This document shows, piece after piece, positions 1 through 6,758 of a stretch of DNA of 11,975 nt. The notes beneath the pieces were generated by a model that did no database searches, was not told the DNA's origin, and saw only the letters and a list, made by a program, of their open reading frames with translations. Within the stretch, counting starts at the first letter, position 1. Every line of letters starts with the position of its first letter. This stretch comes from JAYVIQ01 sp043770215 (GTDB lineage: Bacteria > Bacteroidota > Bacteroidia > Cytophagales > JAAEPT01), in the NCBI GenBank assembly GCA_043770215.1, contig JAYVIQ010000207.1, positions 1 through 11,975 of the forward strand, read 5' to 3'. The position numbers were made by a program, and so were the translations under genes.

Positions 1-573
1 ATGAGCTATGCTTCGTATATATGTTCCTTTTGAACACCCTATCTTAAAATTCAATATTGGAAAATTAGAGTCATCTATATCAAAGTAGTGAATATGTACA
101 TTACGAGGTTCTATTTCTATTTCTTTGCCTTTTCTAGCCAATTCATAAGACCTTTTTCCATCTACTTTTATTGCAGAATAAGAAGGTGGTATCTGAGATA
201 TATCTCCTAAAAAAGATTGCCTTATTTTTTCAATTTGTTCTTTATTGATATGATCTATTGGATATTCAGTATCAAAATCAGTTTCTAAATCATAGGAAGG
301 AGTAGATTTACCCAATTCAATTTCTCCTGTATATTCTTTTTTTTGAGCTTGAACCTCATCTATTGTTTTGGTTTTTTTACCAGTGCAAATAATAAGCAAT
401 CCTGTGGCTAATGGATCTAAGGTTCCGGCATGACCAACTTTTATTTTTTTATTCCCAGTTAATTTTTTTAAACGATACCTTAACTTATTTACGGCATCAA
501 AAGAAGTAAATGTGTAGGGCTTATCTATTAAAATAGTTTCCCCTAATTCAAAATCTACGTTTGAAAGGTTCAT
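1..573 (-). CDS. truB: tRNA pseudouridine(55) synthase TruB (C-terminus cut by window edge)
   Basis: This enzyme isomerises U55 to pseudouridine in the T-loop of tRNAs. The frame is open from an ATG at 573-571 to position 1 (191 residues), with no stop inside the window. About 40-50 C-terminal residues of a normal TruB would lie beyond the left edge. The family hallmark GHAGTLDPLATG lies at about residues 48-59, with D53 as the expected catalytic aspartate. The N-terminal ILIDKP segment, PPSYSAIKVDGKRSYELAR (about residues 120-138) and the KGTYIRSIAH segment at the cut end are also typical of TruB. It starts 26 bp after the uppP stop and is the last visible gene of an ftsX - DUF3098 - uppP - truB series, an order conserved in Bacteroidota. 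Identification is secure; only the missing C-terminus is unknown. Confidence 0.95.
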   Translation of the reverse strand, partial: MNLSNVDFELGETILIDKPYTFTSFDAVNKLRYRLKKLTGNKKIKVGHAGTLDPLATGLLIICTGKKTKTIDEVQAQKKEYTGEIELGKSTPSYDLETDFDTEYPIDHINKEQIEKIRQSFLGDISQIPPSYSAIKVDGKRSYELARKGKEIEIEPRNVHIHYFDIDDSNFPILNFKIGCSKGTYIRSIAH

Positions 574-599
574 TGTATAATTAGTGTCTAGCTTATTTA

Positions 600-1391
600 T
601 CAAGTCAATTGAAGGCTTACACCACTGTAAAACAAAATAAGCAATATAGTTCCTAAGACAATTCTATAGTACCCAAACACTTTAAAACCATACTTTGTTA
701 AAATCCCAATAAATGTTTTTATGGCTAAATAAGCAACTGCAAAAGCTATTACGTTACCTAAAATTAATAAATCTATTTGATCTTTAGATTGCATAAGTAA
801 TTCTTTTTCATCCCATAAGCTTTTTGCAGTAGCTGCAAACATGGTGGGCACAGCTAAAAAAAATGAAAACTCTGCTGCTGTTTTTCTAGTAAGCTTTTGG
901 GATAATCCTCCAATAATAGTAGCTGCTGACCTAGAAACACCTGGAACCATAGCAACACATTGAAAACAACCTATTAAAAAACTAGTCTTGTAACTCATTT
1001 CTACAGGCTCTTTTTGTTCATTTTTAGAAAACCATTTGTCTATAAATAACAACAAAAAGCCACCTACAAAAAGCATAAAAGCAACTACCTCTACCCTATC
1101 CAACAACTCATCTATTTTACTTTTAAAAAGCAAACCTATAATTGCAGTAGGAATAAAAGCTACAAAAAGTTTAAAGTAAAAATCAATGGATTTAAAAAAA
1201 TCTTTAAAATACACGAAAACAACTGCCATTATTGCACCTAGTTGTATGCATACTTCAAATAATTTTGTAAAATCATCAGATGCAATGCCCATTAAAGAAG
1301 AAGCAATAATCATATGACCAGTAGAAGATACTGGCAAATATTCTGTTATACCCTCTACTATAGCAAGTATAACAGCCTCTATTGTATTCAT
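600..1391 (-). CDS. uppP: Undecaprenyl-diphosphatase UppP (BacA family)
   Basis: An integral membrane phosphatase that dephosphorylates undecaprenyl diphosphate to the monophosphate, recycling the lipid carrier of peptidoglycan and polysaccharide synthesis. At 263 residues it has the usual length. The first family signature, EGITEYLPVSSTGHM, is at residues 13-27 (E13, E17 and H26 are the expected active-site positions). The second, PGVSRSAATI, is at residues 150-159, with R154 the expected phosphate-binding arginine. Hydrophobic segments run through the whole chain, consistent with the multi-pass BacA fold. The ATG at 1391 is followed directly by the conserved N-terminus, so the start is well supported. 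It lies 13 bp downstream of the DUF3098 gene and 26 bp upstream of truB, and all are probably cotranscribed from the ftsX side. BacA overexpression is known to give bacitracin tolerance in other bacteria; nothing here indicates more than the housekeeping role. Confidence 0.96.
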   Translation of the reverse strand: MNTIEAVILAIVEGITEYLPVSSTGHMIIASSLMGIASDDFTKLFEVCIQLGAIMAVVFVYFKDFFKSIDFYFKLFVAFIPTAIIGLLFKSKIDELLDRVEVVAFMLFVGGFLLLFIDKWFSKNEQKEPVEMSYKTSFLIGCFQCVAMVPGVSRSAATIIGGLSQKLTRKTAAEFSFFLAVPTMFAATAKSLWDEKELLMQSKDQIDLLILGNVIAFAVAYLAIKTFIGILTKYGFKVFGYYRIVLGTILLILFYSGVSLQLT

Positions 1392-1404
1392 TTATTTGTA
1401 GAGA

Positions 1405-1617
1405 TTATTGTTTAGCTTCTTTCTTTTTGTAGAAAATTGCTGCAAATTGAATTGCAAAACCTGCAATAATTACAATTGGACCAAGGGTCAAACCCATGAA
1501 ACCAAAGCCATACTCGGCAGTTTCAAATTTCATTATTAGAAAACCTAATATGAGTACTGCCAAACCACCTAACATGATTCTGAAATTTTCTTTTTTAAAA
1601 GCAAAATTGTTTTCCAT
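1405..1617 (-). CDS. Small two-helix membrane protein, DUF3098 family
   Basis: A 70-residue protein with a short polar N-terminus (residues 1-13), a hydrophobic helix at about 14-30, a glycine- and aromatic-rich loop (about 31-41), a second hydrophobic helix at about 42-63 and a lysine-rich tail (KKKEAKQ). That arrangement predicts two membrane passes with both termini in the cytoplasm. Size, the LGPIVIIAGF segment in helix 2 and the position directly between ftsX and uppP match the DUF3098 family, a Bacteroidota-specific family found at this place in the operon. No biochemical function is known to me. Its fixed placement between a divisome-associated protein and a lipid-carrier phosphatase suggests an envelope role, but that is inference. 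It starts 4 bp after the ftsX stop, so translational coupling is likely. Confidence 0.85.
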   Translation of the reverse strand: MENNFAFKKENFRIMLGGLAVLILGFLIMKFETAEYGFGFMGLTLGPIVIIAGFAIQFAAIFYKKKEAKQ

Positions 1618-1621
1618 AATT

Positions 1622-2536
1622 TTAATATAATTCGTCTAATGAAAGTTTTAAATAACGATTAAGTGCAAACCAACAACTGAAGAAGCCAATGAATCCACCG
1701 AGTAAAAGCAAAGAAAATAGCAAAAGTAAAATATCTTGCGTAGTCAAAAGGTTAGCCAAATCATCTACATGTTGGTTAGCAAAGTAAATTACTCCATAAG
1801 TAAACAATGCTGCAATGGCACCCCCTATAATTCCTTGAAAAGTTGTTTTAATCAAAAATGGTTTTTTAATGAACTTTTTCTCTGCCCCCACTAATTGCAT
1901 ACTTCTAATTAGAAATCTTTGAGAAAATAAAGCTAGTTTAATCGTATTATTTATTAGAAAACTAATTGTTATAACAGATAATAATGTAAACAAACCCAAT
2001 ATTAGTGAAATAAGGTTAAGATTTGATACAATTGCAGTGAGGTCTTTGCTTCTTTCTGAAGATAAATCTACTTCATAAACTCCTACAGAATCAGACAGTT
2101 GTTTTGCAATTTTACTTAATTTGCTTTGGGTGGCAAACTGGCTTTTTATTTTCAATACAAAACAAGGTTTTATAGGATTGTAACCTAAAATATCATCAAA
2201 ATCTTTGGGTAAATATTTTTTGTTTATCAAATCATTGGATATTTCTTGAGAGGATTTGTAGACTACTGGAGCGTTGGTCTGTCTATTCACAAATGGAAGA
2301 TTAAGCAGTTCTTCTTGTAGTTTATTTCTACTGCTTTCATTTAGTCCAATCTCTATATATACATGCAACTCTACATTTTGTTTTACTTTATCTATTAATG
2401 TATTAGCATGTAAAAGCAATCCACTTAGAATACCTACAATAGTGAGAGACAATGAAATGCTCAGAAGTACAAAACTATACTCTGAGTTTCCAAGTTTTTT
2501 TTTCTTTCTTATTTTGGTAATCTTATTCAACTTCAC
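1622..2536 (-). CDS. ftsX: Cell division protein FtsX (permease-like), GTG start preferred
   Basis: FtsX is the membrane partner of the ATPase FtsE. The complex regulates peptidoglycan hydrolases at the septum. The architecture fits: a basic N-terminus, one membrane helix (about residues 22-43 from the GTG), a periplasmic domain of about 130 residues, then three membrane helices in the C-terminal FtsX permease domain with a cytoplasmic SMQLVGAEKKFIKKPFL loop between the first two. The frame is open back to an ATG at 2608, but that ATG lies inside the terminator hairpin of the preceding gene and would add a non-homologous stretch. I therefore choose the GTG at 2536-2534, which gives 304 residues beginning KLNKITKIRKKKK, as in relatives. 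A weak -7-like TATCTTCA (2554-2547, minus strand) would make the mRNA nearly leaderless. No ftsE is in the window; in Bacteroidota the two genes are often not adjacent. Confidence 0.88.
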   Translation of the reverse strand: MKLNKITKIRKKKKLGNSEYSFVLLSISLSLTIVGILSGLLLHANTLIDKVKQNVELHVYIEIGLNESSRNKLQEELLNLPFVNRQTNAPVVYKSSQEISNDLINKKYLPKDFDDILGYNPIKPCFVLKIKSQFATQSKLSKIAKQLSDSVGVYEVDLSSERSKDLTAIVSNLNLISLILGLFTLLSVITISFLINNTIKLALFSQRFLIRSMQLVGAEKKFIKKPFLIKTTFQGIIGGAIAALFTYGVIYFANQHVDDLANLLTTQDILLLLFSLLLLGGFIGFFSCWFALNRYLKLSLDELY

Positions 2537-2569
2537 AATTTTGATGTGAAGATACGAATTCTTTAAGTA

Positions 2570-2606
2570 AAAATCTAAAAATAAAAGCCCCCCTTTTAGA
2601 GAGGGC
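2570..2606 (-). terminator. Intrinsic terminator after the sigma/anti-sigma genes
   Basis: On the minus strand, 8 bp beyond the anti-sigma stop codon, a GC-rich hairpin (stem 2605-2600 with 2596-2591, loop TAG, with further C residues outside) is followed directly by the T-rich run TTTTATTTTTAGATTTTT. This is the classic intrinsic terminator layout for minus-strand transcription. It separates the sigma/anti-sigma unit from the ftsX - DUF3098 - uppP - truB unit. Confidence 0.78.
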
Positions 2607-2614
2607 ATATAAAT

Positions 2615-3475
2615 TTATTGCAACTGGTTTAGAACCTTCAAATCTGATATTTGATGGTCTTCCAATCTTTCTTCTTTATTGCTAGACTCTACTATTTTAT
2701 AGATTTTTCCTTGATACCTGAGCAATAGCATTCCTAGTTTCTTTTCTACTATGTAGGCCTCTCCTTTAAAGTTACCTAGTAGCTGCAAGTTTTTGCCATC
2801 ATACTTATACCCTAAAAAGTCATAACTTTTATCTACGGAGTAGTCTATTTTAGAACTATGTATTTCGTTGCTGTTTTTTGATGATTCAATAGTACCATTA
2901 TTGAAACTGTATTCTATATCTTCTTCATCCTCAGCATATACTAATGGATCAAACTTTTCAGTTTTCTTAATGGTTCGGATATACTCATTAGATTTAATAT
3001 TATTTTTACTCTCAGAAGGTTTGGATTTATTGACCTTTGGGATTATTTGAGAAGTTGCTTTGGTTCTATCAATGATTTCTATCTCAGATTCAACCTGTTT
3101 AACTTCTTTTTGTGAAATTGAAGACGAATTAGATGTAATTTTAATAGTTGATTTGGATGCCTTTTTTGGTGTTTCTAGGTTGTTGTTTATGGAGGTGTAA
3201 ATAGTTATTCCTACCAATGTAACTGTAAGAGCAGAAACAGCTGCAATAGCTATTTTTTGGGTCCAAGGACTTATTGAAGATGGGTTGATTCCTGCCAATT
3301 TAGTTTTCAACTCTAAGCGTCTGGTTTGTTTTATTGCTTCTAGTACTAATTTTTGCATTTCAAATTCAGCCTTTGCATTTGAATTTTCACTAATGAATTG
3401 TTCAAAATCGCCACGTTCTTCTGGTGACATGTTGCCTAGTAAATAATTTTCTATTTGTATATCGATATTTTCCAT
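2615..3475 (-). CDS. Membrane anti-sigma factor of Bacteroidota type (partner of the ECF sigma gene)
   Basis: A single-pass membrane protein of 286 residues encoded 12 bp after an ECF sigma gene, most probably its inhibitor. The N-terminal cytoplasmic part (residues 1-70) has the ENYLLGNMSPEERGDFEQFI pattern and a KQTRRLELKTKL helix that recur in Bacteroidota anti-sigma proteins. There is no cysteine anywhere, so it is not a zinc-binding ZAS protein. One membrane helix lies at about 73-96. Beyond it come a long low-complexity linker rich in Ser, Lys, Thr and Asn (about 97-190), an acidic patch (AEDEEDIEYSF, about 181-191), and a small C-terminal beta-type domain (about 218-262: YDGKNLQLLGNF, GKIYKIVE), presumably periplasmic and a likely sensing region. 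The signal and any regulatory protease are unknown. Family by architecture and context is good; exact specificity is not derivable. Confidence 0.8.
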   Translation of the reverse strand: MENIDIQIENYLLGNMSPEERGDFEQFISENSNAKAEFEMQKLVLEAIKQTRRLELKTKLAGINPSSISPWTQKIAIAAVSALTVTLVGITIYTSINNNLETPKKASKSTIKITSNSSSISQKEVKQVESEIEIIDRTKATSQIIPKVNKSKPSESKNNIKSNEYIRTIKKTEKFDPLVYAEDEEDIEYSFNNGTIESSKNSNEIHSSKIDYSVDKSYDFLGYKYDGKNLQLLGNFKGEAYIVEKKLGMLLLRYQGKIYKIVESSNKEERLEDHQISDLKVLNQLQ

Positions 3476-3487
3476 TATGCTATATCA

Positions 3488-4030
3488 TTAATCCAGAAAA
3501 TCTGAAGCTTTATATAAAGACAAAACCAAAGTGTCTAATTCTTTTTTACATTTATATTTTTTTGTTTTTGCTGTGTCAGAGTTAGAAAAATTAAGTTTTT
3601 CTGCAATTTCAGTCATTGATATTTTATCAAAATAATACATTGTCAAAACTTTTTGGCAAGTATCTCCCAATTTAGAAATACACCTGTGAATTGCTTTTAC
3701 CTGCTCATTGGCATCTAAATTATATTCTTGTGCTTTTTCTGTATCTTCTTCTGAAACAAACTTAGATTTTCTATTTAACTCTTTACGCCATAGGTTATTA
3801 CAAATACTATATAAATAAGTACTAATTTTAGATGTAAGTTTAAATTCATTATTTGCTACTTTTTCCCAAAATATAACTAAAGCATCTTGATAAATGTCTT
3901 TTGCTTCATCTTCACTGCCGTTATTTTTTTTTATCAAATTTACCATCATGCGGTAATTTTGTTTATAAAGGTATTCTATAGCTGTTTCATCCCCTTTTTT
4001 GATTTTTTCAATTACAACTTCGTCTTTCAT
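3488..4030 (-). CDS. ECF-type RNA polymerase sigma factor (sigma-70 family)
   Basis: A 180-residue sigma factor with only regions 2 and 4. Region 2 covers about residues 17-90: DEAKDIYQDALVIFWEK is the region 2.1-2.2 core-binding helix, and TYLYSICNNLWRKELNRK is the region 2.3-2.4 segment for -10 element recognition and melting. A short linker follows. Region 4 is at about 110-167 with its helix-turn-helix near 138-164 (MTEIAEKLNFSNSDTAKTKKYKCKKEL). The following gene encodes a membrane anti-sigma protein, so the sigma factor is probably held inactive at the membrane until an envelope signal arrives. The upstream gap to folE is 65 bp and holds a TATCTTTT (4047-4040, minus strand) that resembles a Bacteroidota -7 element just before the ATG. 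This suggests a short leader, but it is weak. The regulon cannot be inferred from here. Confidence 0.92.
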   Translation of the reverse strand: MKDEVVIEKIKKGDETAIEYLYKQNYRMMVNLIKKNNGSEDEAKDIYQDALVIFWEKVANNEFKLTSKISTYLYSICNNLWRKELNRKSKFVSEEDTEKAQEYNLDANEQVKAIHRCISKLGDTCQKVLTMYYFDKISMTEIAEKLNFSNSDTAKTKKYKCKKELDTLVLSLYKASDFLD

Positions 4031-4095
4031 TTACAATCAAAAAGATATGGATTTCTACCATTTATACATCTTTACGGAAAAAAGTAACCTAAGGT

Positions 4096-4779
4096 TTATA
4101 ATTTATTAGTATTTATTAATGAAAATAATTCTGATTTGGTTTCTTCATTAAGAAAAGCACCTCCATAAAAACAGGTTACTGTGCTGCTGTGGGTATCTTC
4201 TACTCCTCTAGAAGAAACACATAAGTGCTTGGCTTCTAGTATTATGGCTACATCCAGAGTACTTAAAGTTTCCTGTAAGTCTTTTCCAATTTGTTGAGTA
4301 AGTCGCTCTTGAACTTGAGGTCTTTGAGAATAATATTTTACCAATCTATTTAGTTTGGATAAACCAATAACATGGCTATTTGGAATATAAGCAACATGTG
4401 CTTTGCCAAAAAAAGGAACAAAATGGTGTTCGCAATTGGAATAAAAGCTAATGTCTTTTTCTACTAAAATTTGATTAAAGCCAAATTTGTTTTCAAACAA
4501 TTTTGTGTCAGGTCTATTTTTTGGATTTAATCCGCCAAATATTTCTTCTACAAACATTTTAGCAACCCTTTTTGGTGTACCCTTTAGGCTATCATCTTCC
4601 AAATCTAAACCTAAAATATTCATAATATCTGTAAAATGATTTTGGATTAATTCAATCTTTAGTGTGTCATTAATCTCAAAAGCATCGCTCCTCAATGGTG
4701 TATTTATGGAACTGTACATGTGGTTTTCACCTATTTCTTCTATAGTTGGTGTATTTATACCTTTTAAATTTTCTTTCAT
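4096..4779 (-). CDS. folE: GTP cyclohydrolase I (type I, FolE)
   Basis: A cytoplasmic enzyme that converts GTP to 7,8-dihydroneopterin triphosphate, the first step to tetrahydrofolate and other pterins. In the 227 residues the zinc ligands are in place: C116 and H119 in SNCEHHF (115-120 region) and C187 in KHLCVSSRG. H118 and H185 are the neighbouring catalytic histidines. VIGLSKLNRLVKYYSQRPQVQERLT (138-161) is the usual tunnelling-fold segment, and the C-terminal SSTVTCFYGGAF matches the family. The first 40 or so residues are a variable extension. A second ATG at residue 21 is possible, but the first is kept because typical Bacteroidota FolE proteins are of this length. The gene opens a minus-strand series, and a weak 4-bp hairpin plus T-run overlaps its stop. 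It faces cysH divergently across 268 bp. Confidence 0.95.
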   Translation of the reverse strand: MKENLKGINTPTIEEIGENHMYSSINTPLRSDAFEINDTLKIELIQNHFTDIMNILGLDLEDDSLKGTPKRVAKMFVEEIFGGLNPKNRPDTKLFENKFGFNQILVEKDISFYSNCEHHFVPFFGKAHVAYIPNSHVIGLSKLNRLVKYYSQRPQVQERLTQQIGKDLQETLSTLDVAIILEAKHLCVSSRGVEDTHSSTVTCFYGGAFLNEETKSELFSLINTNKL

Positions 4780-5047
4780 TCTTTCAATTATATTCCTACA
4801 AAACTTTTATTTTTATTGAACTATATGCTACAAACAATTAAAGTGAGTAGAAAAGCAAAACTTTTAAATAAACATTTGTTTCTTGTTATGGTTCAAAATT
4901 AAACAAAATGAACGTAAATTCATTACTTTGTGTTAAGTATTTAATTCAGAATAAAATTAGGTATTTATTTATTTTACTTAAAATTTACTCTAAAAAAATA
5001 GATATAAGTGTATATTTACAAAATAATATTTGGTTAAAAAAGAAATT
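4780..5047. other. AT-rich divergent intergenic region between folE and cysH
   Basis: No gene, RNA motif or riboswitch is recognisable here. The stretch must carry the start signals of folE (leftward) and cysH (rightward). Weak candidates are a minus-strand TAATTTTG (4901-4894, fits TAnnTTTG, no clear -33 partner) and a plus-strand TACTTTG near 4924-4930, one base short of the consensus. Two small dyads are visible: AAACA-TT-TGTTT at 4870-4881, and GTTCA (4891-4895) with TGAAC (4909-4913). These could be operator half-sites but are also expected by chance in such AT-rich DNA. Confidence 0.4.
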
Positions 5048-5701
5048 ATGAATTTTGAAGAGATAAAAAAACAAATATATAAATACCATGAAATGGGCTT
5101 AAAGACATTTACTTCATCTTCTTTTCAGTCTCATAGCATTGTCTTATTGCATATTTTATCAAGAATAGATAAAAATATTCCTGTCTATTTTATGAATACT
5201 GGTTTTCATTTTCCTGAAACTCTAAAATTTAGGGATGATATTTCTTCAGAATTTGGCTTAAATTTAATAAGCATAAGCAGCGCTACACCCAAGAGTTTAC
5301 AAAAAGATGAATCTGGGAGACTCCTTTTTACTTCAGACCCAGATTATTGCTGTTATTTAAACAAAGTGGCTCCAATGGATTTGATTTTGGCTGAATATGA
5401 TGTGTGGATAAATGGCGTTAGAGGTGACCAAAGTGCTGTAAGAAAAGCTATGACAATAGAAATGCCTGCACCACACGACAGCCTCAGATTTCACCCTATG
5501 TTGGATTGGACAACTAAAATGATTTTTCAATACCAAAAGGAATTTAATCTTAAACCTCACATTCTAGATGCACAAGGATACCAGAGCATTGGTTGTGAGC
5601 CTTGTACAAGAAAAATGGATTTAGAAATGATGGAAAGACAATCTCGTTGGTTTGGAATGAACAAAACAGAATGTGGTTTACATACAGATTTAGTAAAATA
5701 A
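5048..5701 (+). CDS. cysH: APS/PAPS reductase, four-cysteine (APS-reductase) type
   Basis: Reduces activated sulfate (APS or PAPS) to sulfite in the cytoplasm with thioredoxin as donor. The ATG at 5048 gives 217 residues; an in-frame TTG at 5030 adds only six. The nucleotide-binding loop SSSFQSHS is at residues 23-30. The paired cysteines C101-C102 and C183/C186 (CEPC) would hold a [4Fe-4S] cluster, the mark of APS reductases (EC 1.8.4.10) rather than cluster-free PAPS reductases. The catalytic cysteine is C209 in KTECGLH near the C-terminus, and VWINGVRGDQS (119-129) is a substrate-loop segment. One oddity is that the segment after the cysteine pair reads CCYLNK, where well-studied APS reductases have CC-x-x-R-K. 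No ATP sulfurylase, APS kinase or sulfite reductase is adjacent. The next gene, 10 bp on, is an extended SDR, so the pair is probably one operon. Confidence 0.88.
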   Translation: MNFEEIKKQIYKYHEMGLKTFTSSSFQSHSIVLLHILSRIDKNIPVYFMNTGFHFPETLKFRDDISSEFGLNLISISSATPKSLQKDESGRLLFTSDPDYCCYLNKVAPMDLILAEYDVWINGVRGDQSAVRKAMTIEMPAPHDSLRFHPMLDWTTKMIFQYQKEFNLKPHILDAQGYQSIGCEPCTRKMDLEMMERQSRWFGMNKTECGLHTDLVK

Positions 5702-5711
5702 AATAAAAAAA

Positions 5712-6644
5712 ATGAAAATATTAGTAACAGGCGGAGCGGGATATGTTGGTGCAGAACTTGTATATCAACTATCACTAGACAAAGAAATAACCGAAATAAT
5801 TGTATATGATAACCTTTCTAGAGGCAATGAAAATTTATTTATAAGTGCAAGCCATAAAATAAAAAGCAACAACGTAAAATTTGTTTTTGGCGATTTGTTA
5901 GATTCCAGAAAACTAAAAAAAGTAATCAAAGGTGTACATGTTGTTTATCATTTGGCCGCTAAACTAGCAAGCGCAAATAGCAATGAAGATGCCCATTCTT
6001 TTGAACAAGTAAATAATTGGGGTACGTCTGAATTGGTTCTGGCTGTAGAGGAAGAAAAAAGCGTACAAAAATTTATTTACCTGAGTAGCATGGGTGTTTA
6101 TGGTAGTTCTCTTAAAGAATCTCCAGTGACTGAAGAAACAGAAGTAAATCCAAAAACATTTTATGCGGTTTCTAAAATGAGGGGCGAGGATCACGTACGT
6201 AGGTTGATGGATAAAATAGACACTGTTATCATAAGAGCTGCCAATGTGTATGGGTACTCCCCTACTGTACGCTTCGATAGTGTAATAAATAGGTTTTTAT
6301 TTGATGCTAACTTTAATAATAAAATACAAATACATGGTTCTGGAAAACAATCTAGAACATTTATTCATGTAAATAAAGTTGTAAAAGTTTTAAACGAACT
6401 TAAAGGTAATTCTGTACCAAATGGCACATACAACTTGGGAGATGTAAATTGCTCATTGCTAGATTTAGTAGATATCTTTAAAGAAACGTTTACTGAGTTG
6501 GAATTTATATTCATAAACCAACATTTGCAATTACGCAATCTAGAAATGAACACTTCAAATCTGATTTCTAAATACATACCTTTAGATCCTGCGAATTTAA
6601 AACTAGAAGTTTCAGAATTTAGAAAGAACAATTTTGCGTTTTAA
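5712..6644 (+). CDS. NAD-dependent epimerase/dehydratase, extended SDR family
   Basis: A 310-residue extended short-chain dehydrogenase, the family of nucleotide-sugar epimerases and dehydratases. The NAD-binding loop is TGGAGYVG (residues 6-13), with D33 (VYDN) expected to bind the adenine ribose. YHLAA at 79-83 is the usual structural motif. The catalytic set is S125/S126 (LSSMGVYG), Y151 and K155 (YAVSK). The substrate-side GYSPTVRFDSVINRF (181-195) and R215 in SRTFIHV are typical of enzymes acting on NDP-sugars. No signal peptide or membrane segment is visible. It begins 10 bp after cysH and the two are very likely cotranscribed. The substrate cannot be read from sequence; UDP-glucose/galactose epimerase-like, dTDP-sugar or other NDP-sugar activity are all possible. 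The cysH partner raises the idea of a sulfite-using sugar enzyme, but length and motifs do not specifically indicate SqdB. Confidence 0.85.
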   Translation: MKILVTGGAGYVGAELVYQLSLDKEITEIIVYDNLSRGNENLFISASHKIKSNNVKFVFGDLLDSRKLKKVIKGVHVVYHLAAKLASANSNEDAHSFEQVNNWGTSELVLAVEEEKSVQKFIYLSSMGVYGSSLKESPVTEETEVNPKTFYAVSKMRGEDHVRRLMDKIDTVIIRAANVYGYSPTVRFDSVINRFLFDANFNNKIQIHGSGKQSRTFIHVNKVVKVLNELKGNSVPNGTYNLGDVNCSLLDLVDIFKETFTELEFIFINQHLQLRNLEMNTSNLISKYIPLDPANLKLEVSEFRKNNFAF

Positions 6645-6651
6645 AATTGTA

Positions 6652-6720
6652 TAGTTTTTTTTTGGTTTAAGTAGTAAATTTTATTAGTTGTTTGCTACTT
6701 AAATCAAAATATATAAACTA
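6652..6720. repeat. Long inverted repeat between convergent genes
   Basis: Arms TTTAAGTAG (6666-6674) and CTACTTAAA (6695-6703) are perfect 9-bp complements around a 20-nt loop. The stem continues outward through a G-T wobble, a G-C pair and four T-A pairs (6660-6665 with 6704-6709). An outer TAGTTT (6652-6657) can pair with AAACTA (6715-6720) beyond an AT internal loop. It lies between the SDR (plus strand) and SBP (minus strand) genes, so a transcription-ending role in both directions is a reasonable inference. However, the T-run precedes the stem on the plus strand instead of following it, so it is not a textbook terminator. Confidence 0.6.
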
Positions 6721-6755
6721 AAAAAGCAAATCTCTTAAAATGATTTTGGTGCTTT
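6720..6755 (-). terminator. Probable intrinsic terminator of the SBP gene
   Basis: On the minus strand, directly after the SBP stop codon, AAAGCA (6755-6750) pairs with TGCTTT (6728-6723). An inner pairing of AATC (6745-6742) with GATT (6732-6729) lies across a small asymmetric bulge. The stem is followed by a run of six T residues ending at 6720. The stem is AT-rich and bulged, so strength is uncertain. It may also act on plus-strand transcripts of the SDR gene, because TTTATTTT follows on that strand. Confidence 0.5.
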
Positions 6756-6758
6756 ATT

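Noticed and set aside
2274..2549. Open frame antisense to ftsX, and similar antisense frames under the sigma, anti-sigma, cysH, SDR, SBP, parA and dapB genes
   Set aside because: Each lies opposite a gene with clear family motifs, has no recognisable domain, and is expected from codon bias in AT-rich DNA.
4077..4095. Possible terminator at the folE stop (AACC-TTA-GGTT followed by T residues on the minus strand)
   Set aside because: The stem is only 4 bp and overlaps the stop codon; too weak to call.
4780..5047. Riboswitch or small RNA in the folE-cysH intergenic region
   Set aside because: Only short AT-rich dyads are visible; nothing resembles a SAM, THF or other known riboswitch core.
5403..5411. 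A perfect reverse DnaA box (TGTGGATAA) inside cysH
   Set aside because: It is isolated, inside conserved coding sequence (Val-Trp-Ile-Asn codons), with no other boxes nearby. A single chance match in AT-rich DNA is not surprising.
6193..6200. Palindrome ACGTACGT, considered as part of a parS-like site
   Set aside because: It lies in the SDR coding sequence, and its flanks do not fit the parS consensus GTTTCACGTGAAAC.
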